Shown: positions 46,533 through 58,904, counted from the first letter of the stretch. The stretch is 64,000 nt of DNA from Aselliscus stoliczkanus (GCA_033961575.1 CM066729.1:31220501-31284500); one strand, 5' to 3'. The notes: generated by a model not told the origin, from the letters alone. Numbers and translations: made by a program.

Positions 46533-47090
46533 AAAACTGAATGAATGAGCGAAGTAAACAGAAACAGTCTCATAGGTATAGAGGAAAAACTGATGGTTGC
46601 TAATTGGGAGGGGGTTGGGGATGAGGGAGAAGGGGAAGGGATTAGACCGCCTAAATAGGTAACTACAATATTGCCATAGGGATATGACAGACAGTTTGGG
46701 GCATATTATAATGCTGTAAATATTTTGTGGGTTGTCAGATGGTCACATGTCTTGTTAGGGAGACCACTTAATGGATGGAGTAGAGGCTTGATCCCTGCAC
46801 TGTATATCTGAAATTGATGTTGTGTAATATTGTATGCCAACTGTAATTGAATATATAGATAGTCATGGGATGTGGATTATACTGTGGAAGGGAGTCAAAG
46901 GAATTATAATAGATATGTATGATATGGGGGGAGGAGTGGGGTGGCAAATTGGGGGAGGGGGGTTGTCACTTTGAGGGGTAAAAAGTGTAACTATTGCACT
47001 GTGTTGTACACCTGAAGCTAATTAAAAAAATGTTTATTTCACAATAAAAGAATTAAAAAAAATAAAGTAATTGTTGATATAAAAAAAAAA
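45260..47090 (+). mobile_element. 5'-truncated L1 LINE, sense, with 3' UTR and poly-A
   Basis: It carries the last third of ORF2, a 3' untranslated region with a G-rich stretch (46926-46973), the phrase 'gttgtacacctgaagctaat' and an A-rich end at 47080-47090. The copy begins abruptly at about 45260, so it is a truncated insertion and cannot move by itself. Weakly matching flanks (agttgtgg before, attgtgg after) may be a short target-site duplication. It is the best preserved LINE in the window. Confidence 0.88.
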
Positions 47091-47094
47091 ATTG

Positions 47095-48505
47095 TGGGGC
47101 GATTGCAGGCAAGATTTTGTTCTCAAGTGTTGCCCTAATGTTACTATTTTGAATTTACATATCAATGTTTTTTAAAGTAATTTGAATATAAAGTGGAAAT
47201 CTGGATTTTTTTTTTCACTTGCACTGGTGAAGGATTCATTTCCGCTAGTTTCTCATTTACCTGGATGTGAGTGAATGCCATAATAACAATCAATCCAGTT
47301 TTTTCCCTACATGAAGAATTGTCTGCATTCCAGCCCTTAGATTATTCTAAACACTGTCTTGAATGCAGTGAATAATGTTGCATAGGAAATTTATTGTAAC
47401 AGTATAGATCATTTTAGCAACTAATCTTTTTAGTAAAAATTATATACATATAAATACCATTATTTTAGAATTATTTTCTACACATTTAGATATTTTAGAT
47501 AATCAGACTGTTGATATTTTAGATAATCAGACTGTTTTCTCTACCTGGAATGCCCTCCCATCATTCACTATATACATGAATTCTTTCTGAATTACACACA
47601 CACGCGCACACACACACACACAATGTAAATACTTTCTTATAAAAATGGAAATAATACAGAAGTATATATAGAAAAATTTTTTCTACTTCAGTGTAAACAA
47701 AATTCTGATTATATTTGGAGTATCGATGTGCCAACTGAAAAGCTAGGTTTCCCAGACTTCCTTGCAGCCATGTGTGGCTGCATTACAGTTCTGGTCAATG
47801 AAATATAAGTGTAAGTCTATTGGGAAACACTTGCAGGAAAGCTATTTTTTTCCCCCTGAGAAAAAGAGTGAAATTCATCTGCTCTTTTTCTCTTTATCTT
47901 TTCATCTTTTTCCTGATGAGAATTTGGAAGCAATGCCTGGAGTAGTAATCTTGCGGCTGGGAGTATGGAAAACACACTCAAAGGATAGTGGCCCCGAAGC
48001 TAGAAAGAGCCCAGAGCCTGGAGATACTCCGACCTGGACACCCTACCTATATTAAAGTTATAAATCCAGTTTAAAACAGTTAACGGAGTTAATTAAGTTG
48101 GACAATGTAACCAAATATTAATTGAAAGTCAGTGTCTGTTCAAATCGGCTAGGTTTATAATGGAATAATGAGATTTGTAAGCTGAACTTAAATGTTTAAG
48201 GAAGAATTAAAGTAGAATCTGTGAATTAATAAATGGATTATTAATTTTTAAAACCAAAGTTAGCTCTAAATTGCCTTTTCTCTGATCATAAAGAAACCCA
48301 CATTTATGCAAGGGAAAAAAACCTGAAGAGAAATATAAAGAATCTTTGGATAAATGCTTTTAAGCATATTGTGTCTTATATGCCCTAAGGTTAAGACAAG
48401 ACAATGAAAACCATTAAGGATTTGTAGTCATGCTTTATTTTTTAAAAATATGTTTTAATTGTAGCATTGAATGTTTTTCTGCCATAAAAGATAACAGGGT
48501 TAACA
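47095..48505. other. Unassigned DNA, one old repeat
   Basis: A (CA)n run with CG interruptions at 47594-47622 and a 24-bp exact tandem duplication at 47489-47536. The segment 47720-48050 ('agacttccttgcagccatgt', 'agttctggtcaatgaaatat') resembles an old mammalian repeat whose family I cannot name. Confidence 0.45.
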
Positions 48506-48511
48506 CTGGGA

Positions 48512-48598
48512 AAACAGGGTGACCAACCATCCCCGTTTCCTTGGGACTGAGGGGTATCCTGGAACTAGGGACCCTCAGTATCATTGATCACCCTAGGG
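48512..48598. mobile_element. Short palindromic DNA-element remnant
   Basis: 'cagggtgaccaaccatcccc' at the left and 'tgatcaccctagg' at the right form imperfect inverted ends around about 85 bp, in the style of a MITE. The family is not certain. Confidence 0.4.
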
Positions 48599-48599
48599 G

Positions 48600-48840
48600 A
48601 AGGCATTGTGGCAGAGATGCTACGACTATAGATTTTTAGCACCTACGTTTGAGACTTGGCTCTTCAACTCACTACCTGTTTATCATGGGCAGAAGATTTA
48701 TTTTTGTGTTTCTGTTTTCTCCCCTGTTACATAGTGATAAAACAATGACTATCTATCCCAAAGGGTTATTGTGAAAATTAACTGAGTTACTATATGAAAA
48801 GCTCCTGCAATCATACCTGGAATGTAGTAAGCACTAAGTA
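48600..48840 (+). repeat. MIR SINE
   Basis: 'ttcaactcactacctgttta', 'tatcccaaagggttattgtg' and 'ttactatatgaaaagctcct' match MIR in sense orientation over most of its length. Confidence 0.7.
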
Positions 48841-48844
48841 GACA

Positions 48845-49700
48845 TGATCTGTTTTTGCTGGGGTCCCAACCCCTTTTTTTTATTGTGTTCCTTATATTCC
48901 TTTGCTGCCCCAGTTGTGGACCCTTCATTTTATACTTAAATAGATTTGATGATTACCACCATGGCTTGTCCAATCCTGACTTTTTTGTTTTTGTTTTTTT
49001 CTTATCTTGATTTATTTCTTGGCTGGCTGGGTTTCATAACCAAGCAGATGTTTTTACAAAGAGCTCATAGGAGCTGTATTCTCCTGAGTTCTTTGGTCTT
49101 TGAAAATGTCTATTGGCTTTGCCTTATGACTGAATGATATTCTTGGCTGGATATAATATTCTTGGGTTGCTCTTTCTTTCACCCCTTGGAAGACAAGACA
49201 GTCCTCCTTTTTGTTCTGGCATTGAAGTTTGCTATATTAAAGTCTAAGACCGGCCTTTATTTCCCTCCCTCTTATAAATGACTTGTTTTGCCTGAATACC
49301 TGAATAATATTTTAATTTTTAAAAAAAAATTAATATTTTTAAATCTTAAAGTTCAGTAACTTAACCACATTGCATCTTGATCGATATCAGTTTTTTTCCA
49401 AGTATACAGTGTGTCCTAACTACAGATCAAGTTCTTATATTTCAGTGAAATTTTATTGTATTTTATTTTTTAATACTTTTAATAGTATTTCTAAATAAAA
49501 CTTTTAGCTCAGCAACATCGATTATTGGACAGGTCATCATTGTCTGTTCTTCATTTTATTACGTTCTCTGAAATTGTTTTAATTTCTTTACCTTTCTCCT
49601 CTGCATTCATTATGATATTCTTGTCTTTCTTTCATGCTATCTAGCAGACAGTGGTAGGTGCCTACCTGATGTAAGTTTTTTTTCCTCACTAACAGAACCC
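48845..49700. other. Possible old L1 DNA, otherwise unassigned
   Basis: 'gatattcttggctggatata' then 'atattcttgggttgctcttt' has the style of antisense L1 ORF2, but boundaries are unclear. No gene. Confidence 0.35.
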
Positions 49701-49705
49701 CATTT

Positions 49706-49816
49706 TATTTATTTATTTTTTTTTAGAGGGCAGTGTCACTGGCCCTCATATGTGGGATCTGAACCGGGGCCACTGGCCTCCTAAGCCAGCTCTTAACCAC
49801 CGTGCCACTCGGCCAG
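49706..49816 (-). mobile_element. tRNA-derived SINE, short form
   Basis: (TTTA)n/poly-T, 'gagggcagtgtcactggccc' and head 'gtgccactcggccag' on the plus strand. 'cccatttt' flanks both sides. Confidence 0.88.
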
Positions 49817-49830
49817 CCCATTTTGTTTTT

Positions 49831-49831
<1 letters not shown>

Positions 49832-49917
<86 letters not shown>
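49832..49917. repeat. Compound (AC)n-(AT)n microsatellite
   Basis: About 18 AC units are followed directly by about 24 AT units. It lies next to the SINE head. Confidence 0.98.
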
Positions 49918-49919
<2 letters not shown>

Positions 49920-51475
49920 CTGGTATTTCTTGAAGCTGGAGGTAGACATATGACATACAATTCAGTTCTGGCTAAGGAGCTAAGTCTACCATGGAATATT
50001 GATGTAAAGTAGAAGGAGAAGAGCCACTTTGGTGTTATGAGGTGTTCACAGGGATAAAAGCCACAGGTTAGAAAAGCCAGAGCAGAAAGCTAACAGGATC
50101 TGTGATGGGTCCTTTGAAGAATCAAGAAAAATGGTCATAATCTATTTAAATAATTATTTAGTTTAGTTTCCTGTTACATACAATTGAAAATAATTTCTTC
50201 CGATGCAGACCACTCATTTAATTTTTAGCAATGTAAAAACGTGGAGTACTTTAGTTGTTTCGTGTCATTTTGAGTTGAAATCATCCTAATCCATTCTTGC
50301 GATTTGCTCCAATGTTGATATATGTGCTACAGAAGGGAGCAGAATTTTTTTTTTTACCTTTATACTGAAAAAAGATTGAAAAGCAAGGATTTTAAAGTGA
50401 TTTAAAAGCCAGGTCACCAAGATCAAGCAAATCTTGTCATCCTTTGTGATAATTATATGAGTCAATGGGGAGAACCACAGAAAGGGAGAGACTGACAATA
50501 GGCAGTTCTTAAAGAAATGGGCTTTCAATTTCCATTTTCAAATATTTGACTATAAGATGTTTTAAAAAAATTGTTTTCTGCTGTTTTATAGGGAGTAATC
50601 TAGAGTCTAGAATTCAGAATTCAAAAATGAGTTTGAGATCGCCCTGATAATATGTATATTGGATAAGAAATTTGATGACAGGTAATTAAAGCAAGAAAGA
50701 ATAAAATAGTTCAACTCAAAAAAAAAAAAAAGGACTATTGACAATATTGGCTTAGGATTTAGAACAAATCTATATCGTTTGTTATGGAGTTAGAGCTGCC
50801 TGGTGGCTCTACTGAGCTGTTAATTAAGCACTAACCCCTTCAGGTCCCCAGGATACTGCTTGGTTATTGCTTCAGTTTACTGTGCTAAACTCACTAATAG
50901 GCAATGCCTGAAAACACTGAGAATATCTGGATTATAAAATGTTTAGACTTCTATATGATTAGAAGGAAAAAGCAATTCTAATTTCATTTCTCGTTCATTT
51001 TAATTTGGGTTAGCAGATGTTCTGTGTATACCGTAGTCAACTATATAATTTGCATTAAGAACGGCCTATAATAGCAATTTATCACGCTTTTTGTTGTTGT
51101 TGTTGTTATTATAGTGTGGTTTTAATTTCCTCCAAAATGCTGCTATAATAATGGGATACATACTATTTTCTAACTCATGTAGAGTATCCCAAGAGCAAAA
51201 TTGGGTGCGTAAAATTCAAGCACTATTTTAAAATTAGTTTTGTTTGAAGGGGGAACGAGGGAAATAGAGAGAAAAAAAAGTAAAGCAAAGGGAAGAAAAG
51301 GGAAGCAAGCTGAACAATAAAGCTCTCAGCTTGCATAGAATCCACAGCTGCAGTGATGTGAGAACAGGTGGTGGTGGGTGTGGGAAGCCGGTCACCTGGA
51401 AGACTCCTATTTTTAGCATAACGTTACTATTCGAAAACTTATCTTACATATTTTTTTTATGCCTGTGTATATATT
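49920..51475. other. Unassigned DNA
   Basis: A-run at 50718-50731 and GTT/TTG repeats at 51092-51107. No gene or clear repeat. Confidence 0.45.
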
Positions 51476-51479
51476 GAGG

Positions 51480-51670
51480 AAGATTTTTGTACAAGCCACC
51501 ATCTGGATGAATGGAAGGGAATGGACATATCAGCATTTTAGTTTTATAACTGTATAGGTTTTTCTAAACCTTGTTTTGGGTTAATCAAACAATAAGTGTT
51601 TGTTGTTTTAAGCATCTAAGTTTGGGGGGAGTTTTTTTATGCAGCAGTAGATAACGAATATAATCTACAT
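51480..51670 (+). mobile_element. Possible MLT1-type LTR tail
   Basis: 'aataagtgtttgttgtttta' then 'agcatctaagtttggggggag' and 'gcagcagtagataacgaata' match the right end of MLT1 LTRs. Only the tail is clear. Confidence 0.45.
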
Positions 51671-51674
51671 CGTA

Positions 51675-53810
51675 AGTTGTCTTGATGACTCAAGAAGAGC
51701 AAGTGAAAAACACATATTATCATATTGAGTTTGGTCTACAGGAACTTCGGTCAGAAAGTTACTTCTTTTATATAGATTACACTATTCTGTTGGTAAGTTC
51801 AATTTTTTTCATGTTCTGATAACTTTAAGTTCATGTTTTTACTTTCACCAAATTCTCCGGTCACTATCAAAGCTAAGGGTTACAAACATTTCTACTTTCA
51901 CTTCATATTGGGAGTATGATCAGCAAAAATAGTGAATCCCTAGATCTTATAGTAAACATAAAATAAATGATATTGAAAAAGTATTCAACTACTCTCTGAA
52001 AACCTATATACATAGTTGAAAAGAGACCAAATAGTTTTTGGCTTGTACGCTGAAAAGTTCCTTTAGCTAAGCCTACATGTTCTCTGTAGAGGTTTAATTA
52101 AAGAGCCATTACTCCTGTAATCTCCTGTATTGGGGACTTATTCTCAAAGATCATGGGCCTTTCAGCAACAACTTCGTCTTTACATACATTTGTGGATGTA
52201 TCATCTTTACATATATTTGCTTACAAGGTAGTAGTTTAATCACATAAGGTCTAGATCTCAAACTCAATTCCTTTAGGGTCTGAGCAGGTCAGGAAAACGG
52301 ATGGAGTGAGCTGGACATGAAGCATGGGTCTTTTTGGAGCTGCAAATACTCAGCTCAGTCCAGTGACCTCACACAGGAATTTGAATGCTAGGTTGCCAGA
52401 TTCTTCAAGTTTCAAGAGAAGATGGAGATTGTTTTTGGGGGGTGGGGGTATGTAACATAAAAAAAATTTTTTTGAGAGGAAACTCCATATTTTAGAAAAC
52501 ACAAATCCAGTAAAATATAGCTGTTCACTTTAGCCATTTTTTTAGGTAACAAGAGATGAGAAAGCAGCTGAGTGTATGGCCTGAAAAGCAATTATTTTGT
52601 AGACAACACCTGTATCTACTGGAAGTTCATGTTTTGCACATTTCTAGGTGTCGTATAACCAATGCATGATTTCTATAGAGCCCATCACTGACGCTGCGTC
52701 TTCAGACAAATGTAGTGTTTAATGTAGTCTTCTCATCAAAGGATCTCATTCAGACAGACGAACTACTTAAAATTTCCAAGACATTTCCCTGTGTCTGTAA
52801 CCACTTTTGTGTGGACACACAGTGGCCTACATTACAACAGTGTTGTTTCACCAGCTGCAAAAACAGTAAATGGAAGCCATGTAGGAAGGGTCATCTGTCA
52901 GCTGGCGAGCGCCAATTCATAACCATAAGAGCCAAGAAAGCTGGGGTTCTGGGCCCCCCGCCTCAGCTATGTCAGCAGTTTGGAGGGTCCAGAATAAATA
53001 TGCTCTACTTTAACCTTTACTCTTTTCACTTGCACAGTGTTTATTTCTTTATTCAGTATGACTGCTCCTATAAAATGTGAGCCTATTGTCTTTTAATCCT
53101 TATCTCAGGAATAGTATAAATGCAAAATTACATAGCAGGGGATACCTTTTGAATTGTTGGAAAATGAGAGAAGGAGACATGTTTAGCGTCTTCCAGATGG
53201 GGTCACGTTCTGCCCTTTCTACCATAGGTATTGTTCTTCTTATAGCTATTTTGGATCCTATTAATTTCTGGCTATTGAAAAAAATAATATAGAATACTTT
53301 GTTTTTCTGATAGGTCTGTTGGGTAAGATTTATTACATCCTAATTTTTGACCTGGAAAATGTACTTCCCCAATTAAAGTAACCAAGAGAATGGTTCCATG
53401 AATTGTATACATTATGAATTATATAAAGTTTACTGTAAAACCTTACCAAGTTGGTCTGTATTTTCCCAGACTACTGCTGATGATAAAATGTTCAGCAAGA
53501 CCCTAAATTAGTCAAGTCAATCAAAGTGGAAGACAACCCATCACTGAAAATTTCCCTTTATATATAAGAAAAATTAATAATTTTATCTGTTTTAGGTATA
53601 TTAAGACAATGGACATTTTTCATTCGCCTGTTAATAAAAATGAACACTTTTAATATTAGCAATTCTTCAAAGAAAAGAATTATGATATTTTATGACAAGC
53701 AAGATTAATCAATTTTTATATAGATTTTAATCCTCTTCATAGTATAGTATATATTCGGTAAGGTTGAATACCTGAAAATTGTCATATTTCTTTTGTATTC
53801 TGAAAGAGAA
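51675..53810. other. Unassigned DNA
   Basis: The plus frame at 52715-53080 (121 codons) is the longest here but shows no domain, splice context or codon pattern. No assignable repeat. Confidence 0.4.
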
Positions 53811-53814
53811 TTGT

Positions 53815-54540
53815 GAAGTAACTTCTATCTCCAGTATGACAACTATCAACTCTGGGCAAAAATGAACAATTACCTGAAGGCACTGGAGATTAAAAGCAGC
53901 TAAAAACTGGGCCTACTGTTGGAAGAGGAAAATTGCATTGGGTGAGTTTTCCCATTTTTGAAGACGTGTAGCTTGAGGACAAGCCCTAGGAGGGTTAGCT
54001 AAAACTCCTGTGCACAAAAATCCACAATTTTACTGGCTTGAAAAACCATAGGATAGAGTTCAGAGGGACCACAACATGGGGAAGTAAAGGGGAACATCCT
54101 TGAAGGAGAGACCCAGAGAGAGGGAACCCCAAATTCTGCATAGAAGCTCTACCCAAATCTCTGGTTGGGCCCTGCACCGTGCTTGCATGGGGAAGGCTCT
54201 GCACAGTCCCGCTAAGGCTGAAAGGACTGAGGCACACCCACTGCAGAGAGGATGAAGTGTAGAGTTTGGCGCCACCCAACCAAACTTCCTACTGAAACAA
54301 TCACAAAAAATAATACTTTGCAGAAGAATGGAACTAGAATGGGGTCACATGCCCCCATCTTAAGTGCAACTGAGTTAGGGAGGTGAGAGTTTGCCATTTT
54401 CAGTCTCTTTGGTGGGAAACAGAGTGCCAGAAAGGAAGAAGAGGGTTGGAAAGTAGGTAGATAACCTAGAAAGTCTGTAACTTCAGGAAAAAATGATAGA
54501 GCCTGGTTGGGGCAACAGAAGCATGTCTGTTGAATTGTAC
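53815..54540. mobile_element. Possible old LINE 5' region
   Basis: 'aattacctgaaggcactgga' and 'aaaaatccacaattttactg' with the following mixed-GC text recall the 5' untranslated region of old L1M or HAL1 elements. Weak evidence. Confidence 0.3.
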
Positions 54541-54594
54541 TAGGTACCAAATTTATCTCACTGTCTGGTAGTCACCTCTGTGGTATACTTTAAA

Positions 54595-54820
54595 GCTTTT
54601 TATTATGAAATGTCAAACATAAACAAAAACTGGTATTCTGATCCCTGCTTACCCATTACTTGCCTTCAACAATTATAACCATTTTGCCAATATTGTTTTC
54701 TTCTGGTTTTGAAAATTTATTTCCCCTCAGCTTTTAATTTGAATAATTTCAAATGTACTTAAAAATGGAAAGAATAGTACAGTGAATACCCATGTACCTA
54801 GACTTACGAATTGCAAATAC
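54595..54820. mobile_element. Old L1M-type fragment
   Basis: 'ttcaacaattataaccattt' then 'tgccaatattgttttcttct', and 'aatagtacagtgaataccca', are phrases of an old L1 3' region. Confidence 0.5.
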
Positions 54821-54824
54821 AGGA

Positions 54825-54990
54825 ATACCTTGGTTTGCGAGCATAATTTGTTCCAGAAACAAACTACTTGTTTTGCAAGACATCACTCGTTTACCACGTT
54901 AAAATGTATTAGAAATGTTTGCTTGTCTTGTGGAACACTTGCATACCACATTACTTGCAATCCAATGTTTTACTGTATTTTGACATATTT
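54825..54990. mobile_element. Possible Tc1/mariner-type MITE remnant
   Basis: 'taccttggtttgcgagcata' and 'aatttgttccagaaacaaac' resemble a DNA-element motif. The right end is not clear. Confidence 0.3.
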
Positions 54991-55119
54991 TCTGTACATA
55001 TGTGTGTTTGTATATATACTATATATAGTGCTTTTTTCTACAACATTTGGAAGTAAGTTTCAGACATGATTGTACTTTACCACTGTTAGCAGTTAACTTT
55101 GCTATAAAATAAATCACCT

Positions 55120-55480
55120 AGTGTTTTAAAACAGCCATTTATTTGTTTATGATTCCGTGAGTTGGTACTTTGAGTAGGGCTTAGCTATGGTGATTTTTCT
55201 CGCTCTGTAAGGATTTGTCTGGGCTCAGTGATACATTTGTGAGTAGTTGGCAGGCTGGCTCAGGAATAGTTGGTTCTCAATGGCCTCATTTACATGTCTG
55301 GCAGTTGACTGGGGCCTCAGTTCTCCTCCACGTGGCCTCTCCTTCTCCAGGAGGTCACACCAGGCCTCTGACATGGCAGTATCAGGGCACGGTTCCAAGA
55401 GACGAAAACGGAAGCTACACCATCTCTTGAGGTTGAGGCTCAGAAGTCACACAGCATCAGGTCATATTCTGTTGATCAAA
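55120..55480 (+). mobile_element. Ancient interspersed repeat, family unassigned, second copy
   Basis: 'tttacatgtctggcagttga', 'cctccacgtggcctctcctt' and 'agaagtcacacagcatcagg' share the phrase order of the repeat at 16510-17115. Confidence 0.45.
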
Positions 55481-55499
55481 GCAAGCTAAAAACTAGCTG

Positions 55500-55785
55500 A
55501 GAGTCAACAAATGAACCTGTCTGTCCTACAGGATCCCTGAAGGACTCACATATCAGACATACCAGGTGTTAAGACATAGTATTGGAAACAGAGGAATCTC
55601 CTGAAGTCAGTATTCAGAAAGCTTAGACCCTTAATTCCCCGCCCGTGCATCCAGTGACTATCCCCAGGCAGACATTCACAGGCTTATTTCCTGGAGCAAA
55701 TGTCCCAGAGGAGTAGGTCTTAAGCACACCTTGGTGGTAGAGGTGGAGGTAGCGGGCAGAGCTTCTAAAATCCTTTGAATTGCCT
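55500..55785. other. Unassigned DNA
   Basis: May be part of the LTR that follows; not distinguishable by eye. Confidence 0.3.
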
Positions 55786-55789
55786 GACT

Positions 55790-56415
55790 GGAGGAATGTC
55801 TGTTATTCATAATGAGCTCCTTGAATACAACTCGATTTATACAAATGAGGTGACTGACGTTGGGCCCCTAGCTAGCCTCAGAAGTGGCTGGTTGCCAGAA
55901 AGAACAACTGATGAGTCCCACCCACTGACCTCCAGAGAGGGAAACAGGGACTGTAGATTAAAACTAGAAAAACCCTTGAATGACAAGACTTGATGTGCTC
56001 CCAAGATGGTGAACAAATGAAGTGCTGGGAAGGTGGCCAGCCAAGAGAAGGCATAGAGTTCCATGCCTGCTTCCACCCCCATACCTTCGCCTATGCAGCT
56101 TCCATCTTATTGTTCCTGAGTTGTATCCTTTATAATAAACTGGTAAACATACGTAAGGTGTTTCCCTGAGTTCTGTGAGCAATCCTGGCAAATTATCGAA
56201 CCTTAGGAGAGGGATCGTGAGATCCCATTTATTGTAGGTTAGAAGTATGGGAGGCCTGGATTTGGTATTGGTGTCTGAAATGGGGGGTAGCCTTTCAGAG
56301 GACTAAATCCTTAACCTGTGGAGTCTGTGCTAATTCCCAGTAGTTACTATCAAAGTTGGTTGTAGGACTCTGGCTGGTGCCCAGAGAATCAGCGAGTTGA
56401 TGGTTGGCGTTGGTG
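55790..56415 (+). mobile_element. ERVL-type LTR (MER21-like)
   Basis: 'tataataaactggtaaacat', 'tttccctgagttctgtgagc' and 'actaaatccttaacctgtgg' are phrases of a common mammalian ERVL LTR, with an AATAAA signal at about 56132. The subfamily name and left edge are uncertain. Confidence 0.5.
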
Positions 56416-56629
56416 AAGACTCCTGACCTGCGCACACATCTTTTTCCTATATGCTGATTACTACCATCTTATCAACTCAGACTTATTCTCACATTTTACC
56501 CTCCTTGAAATAATTAGAATATTAAGTAGTTTTCATTGGTAAGTAGAAATTCAAAAAGATTTTCATTTGGTTTACTGGCAGGAACTTTTAACCAGCGTGT
56601 CTGACTTCTGCATCAAAATGATAATCAGA

Positions 56630-56745
56630 GGGCCGGCCGAGTGGTGGCCGTGTTTAAATGCTGGCTTGGGAAGCCAGCGGCCCTGGTTCGGATCCCACAT
56701 GTGAGGGCCAGTGACACTGCCCTCAAAAATAAATAAATAAATAAA
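56630..56745 (+). mobile_element. tRNA-derived SINE, short form, sense
   Basis: Head 'gggccggccgagtggtggcc', B-box-like 'ggttcggatcccac', 'gagggccagtgacactgccc', then (AAAT)n. Flanks 'aaatgataatcag' and 'aaattataatcag' are a one-mismatch target duplication. Confidence 0.92.
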
Positions 56746-56749
56746 AATT

Positions 56750-57550
56750 ATAATCAGCAATGCTATTATTATTCTGATTGTCGATGTGTCAGAAGTTTGT
56801 ATTTTTCCTAATAGACTTTTCTTTTTTCACAGTCTAGTTTTATTAATTTTTTGATTCAGTGAATTTAGAAAGAATGTAACAAAGAAATCAGAAATCTATA
56901 GAAAACAATTATAAAGCTCTGAAAATAAAGTTAAACATATTTTCTAAAATTTCATCTATTACCTAAGCTTTTTGTTTTTCATACTCCAAAGATTTATTTT
57001 GCTCTTCTTTTTGATGTTTCCAAAAATGTTCTATACAGAGAATATATTAATCACACAAAAAAAAAAATATCATAATTTTGGTTTTTTTTTACTAAGATGG
57101 AGCAGTGAAGAAATAAAACACAGAAAAGGAAAAGAGATTGAAGGACGGTACATAAAATTGTTAACCATGGTTTTCTCAGCTGACTGGAAAGAATAACAAT
57201 TAAACCTGAAATGTACCATTCTTCTTTTCACTCACCCAAATGATATTTATCACCATCGTATTATTACCTCCTGCTAAAATTCTGGGCAACCCCAATGATA
57301 TCACTGTTTAAATGACAATGACTTGGAAGATAGTGAGATCCTAGGCCCTAGAAATATCCCTGTAGAAACCAGAATATCACTTGTTAGGGATAATATGTGA
57401 GGGACTCAAGCATGTTGGATAATAGAACAGGGCAACTTCTCAAAAGTCTTCTAACTGTTGAACACTGGCTTCCTGAAAAAACTACCAAAATAGCCTGTTG
57501 CTAAAACAAAGCTGAATTTATTGCTTACAATAATAAAGGAGAATACTACT
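56750..57550. other. Unassigned AT-rich DNA
   Basis: No gene or assignable repeat. A-run at 57058-57067. Confidence 0.45.
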
Positions 57551-57935
57551 TTGAATAGTCTTAGCAGTGTTTCCGGGTGCAGAGAGCAGAGCAAGGATGT
57601 TTATGAAGGTCTTTTAGGATGTGGTTTAAGGCGGGCCTTGAAATGCAGGGTGAGGGGGCTGATGGTGAGGCTCTGGGGTTTGTAAGGGTGGAGGAAGGAC
57701 TTGATTAGAATTGGCGAAGTGGAGACATAATCGTTTGCAATTGGTAGATACAGCGAGGGGAGGGTTTCAAAGCTAGTCGGAGAGCTGATAAACTGAGCTG
57801 AGCTAATTATTGTTATTAGTTTAATACTTTCAGGAAATTCCTAAAAGAAACAATAAAGTTATTTATAATTTTATTTTCCTGAGCAAGAGTTTCTTAAGAT
57901 AGTAAAGTCATTTATTACAGACAAATAGTGATGTA
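57500..57935 (-). mobile_element. Possible LTR-like or retroviral remnant, antisense
   Basis: In reverse, 'taagcaataaattcagcttt' contains an AATAAA signal, and the adjoining moderately GC-rich text is LTR-like. It could be a separate old LTR. Boundaries cannot be set. Confidence 0.25.
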
Positions 57936-57945
57936 AGGTATTTCT

Positions 57946-58421
57946 TGTGCCGGGGTCATGGTCTCGTGAAACCAAAGAATGGAGACACAGACCAGAGTTT
58001 GTAGCAGAGGGTGGTTTTATTAAAGCAAGAGAAAGCTTACAGCCCCGAGCTGGAGGGGTACCTGGAACTGGGATGCCCACTAGCTAGGGCAAAAGGCTTG
58101 AGTTTTATACTTTTTTTCATCCTGGAAGGGGGAATGCTGAAATACTGGTGCCTATTATTAAGGGGTTTATCAGATTTGTTCTGTTGCTCAGCCTTGGGGA
58201 GGCCTTTTGTAATGTCCTCCATAATGGCTTTGTCGCTCTGGGGCATGACTGATGTCTCTGTTCCAGCATGAGGGAGTTGCCCTATAATTTTGAAAGGAAT
58301 GGCTAGTGTAAGGAATGGCCAGTGTTTTTTTTTATCTTTGTTCAGTCTACCAGGGAATTCCTGACTGCCTGAAGTTATACTAACTAACCTATCTTAATAG
58401 GAAAATTATAATGATAAGACA
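57946..58421 (-). mobile_element. Solo LTR with 4-bp target duplication
   Basis: On the minus strand the unit starts TGTCTTATCA (58421) and ends CCCCGGCACA (57946), giving TG...CA ends over 476 bp. TTCT lies directly outside both ends (57942-57945 and 58422-58425), the 4-bp duplication typical of gammaretrovirus-like insertions. A TATA box (minus TATAAAA at 58109-58103) is followed by AATAAA (58021-58016) at LTR-like spacing. No internal viral sequence adjoins, so it looks like a solo LTR of an ERV1-class element. Confidence 0.75.
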
Positions 58422-58425
58422 TTCT

Positions 58426-58900
58426 TAGTTCTCCATCTTATGATGTTGTGTGGCTGCTTTTAGTCTTTGCAATCCTGAAATACTATAATTTCTCTCCTTC
58501 AAATTGTAACTCAGTTGGGAGTGGGATAAATGAAAGAAAAGTGGGCCAGTTGTCTTTTAGCTACCTATTTTCAGACAGACTAGATTGTAAGTATATTTCA
58601 TTTTATTATATTTAAAAAGAAATTTTTATTATAAAATCAATACATGTTCACCATAGAAATTTTGGAAAATAGAAAAAAGTTTAAAGGACATGGAGATGGG
58701 TTTTCTGCTTTAATTTTTTTCTCTATTTTCAAAAGTTTTTATAATAGAAGTAATTCACTTGAAGTGAAATTCTAGATTTGATGGCATCCTAGACTGTAGG
58801 AAAAACAGTTTATGTAAAACTGGAGGGAAATGAAGTGAAGGACATAGTTTATTATATACATCTAGTAGTTTAGTACATTTTCCCCACTGACTTTCATACA
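58426..58900. other. Unassigned DNA with a LINE-like patch
   Basis: 'atacatgttcaccatagaaa' near 58640 resembles the old LINE piece at 3.05 kb. No gene. Confidence 0.4.
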
Positions 58901-58904
58901 TACA

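Noticed and set aside
49723..49956. Frames with alternating Ile-Tyr and Val-Cys residues
   Set aside because: Artefacts of the AC/AT compound microsatellite.
52715..53080. 121-codon plus frame
   Set aside because: No recognisable motif, no splice context and no second exon; length is compatible with chance in 64 kb.
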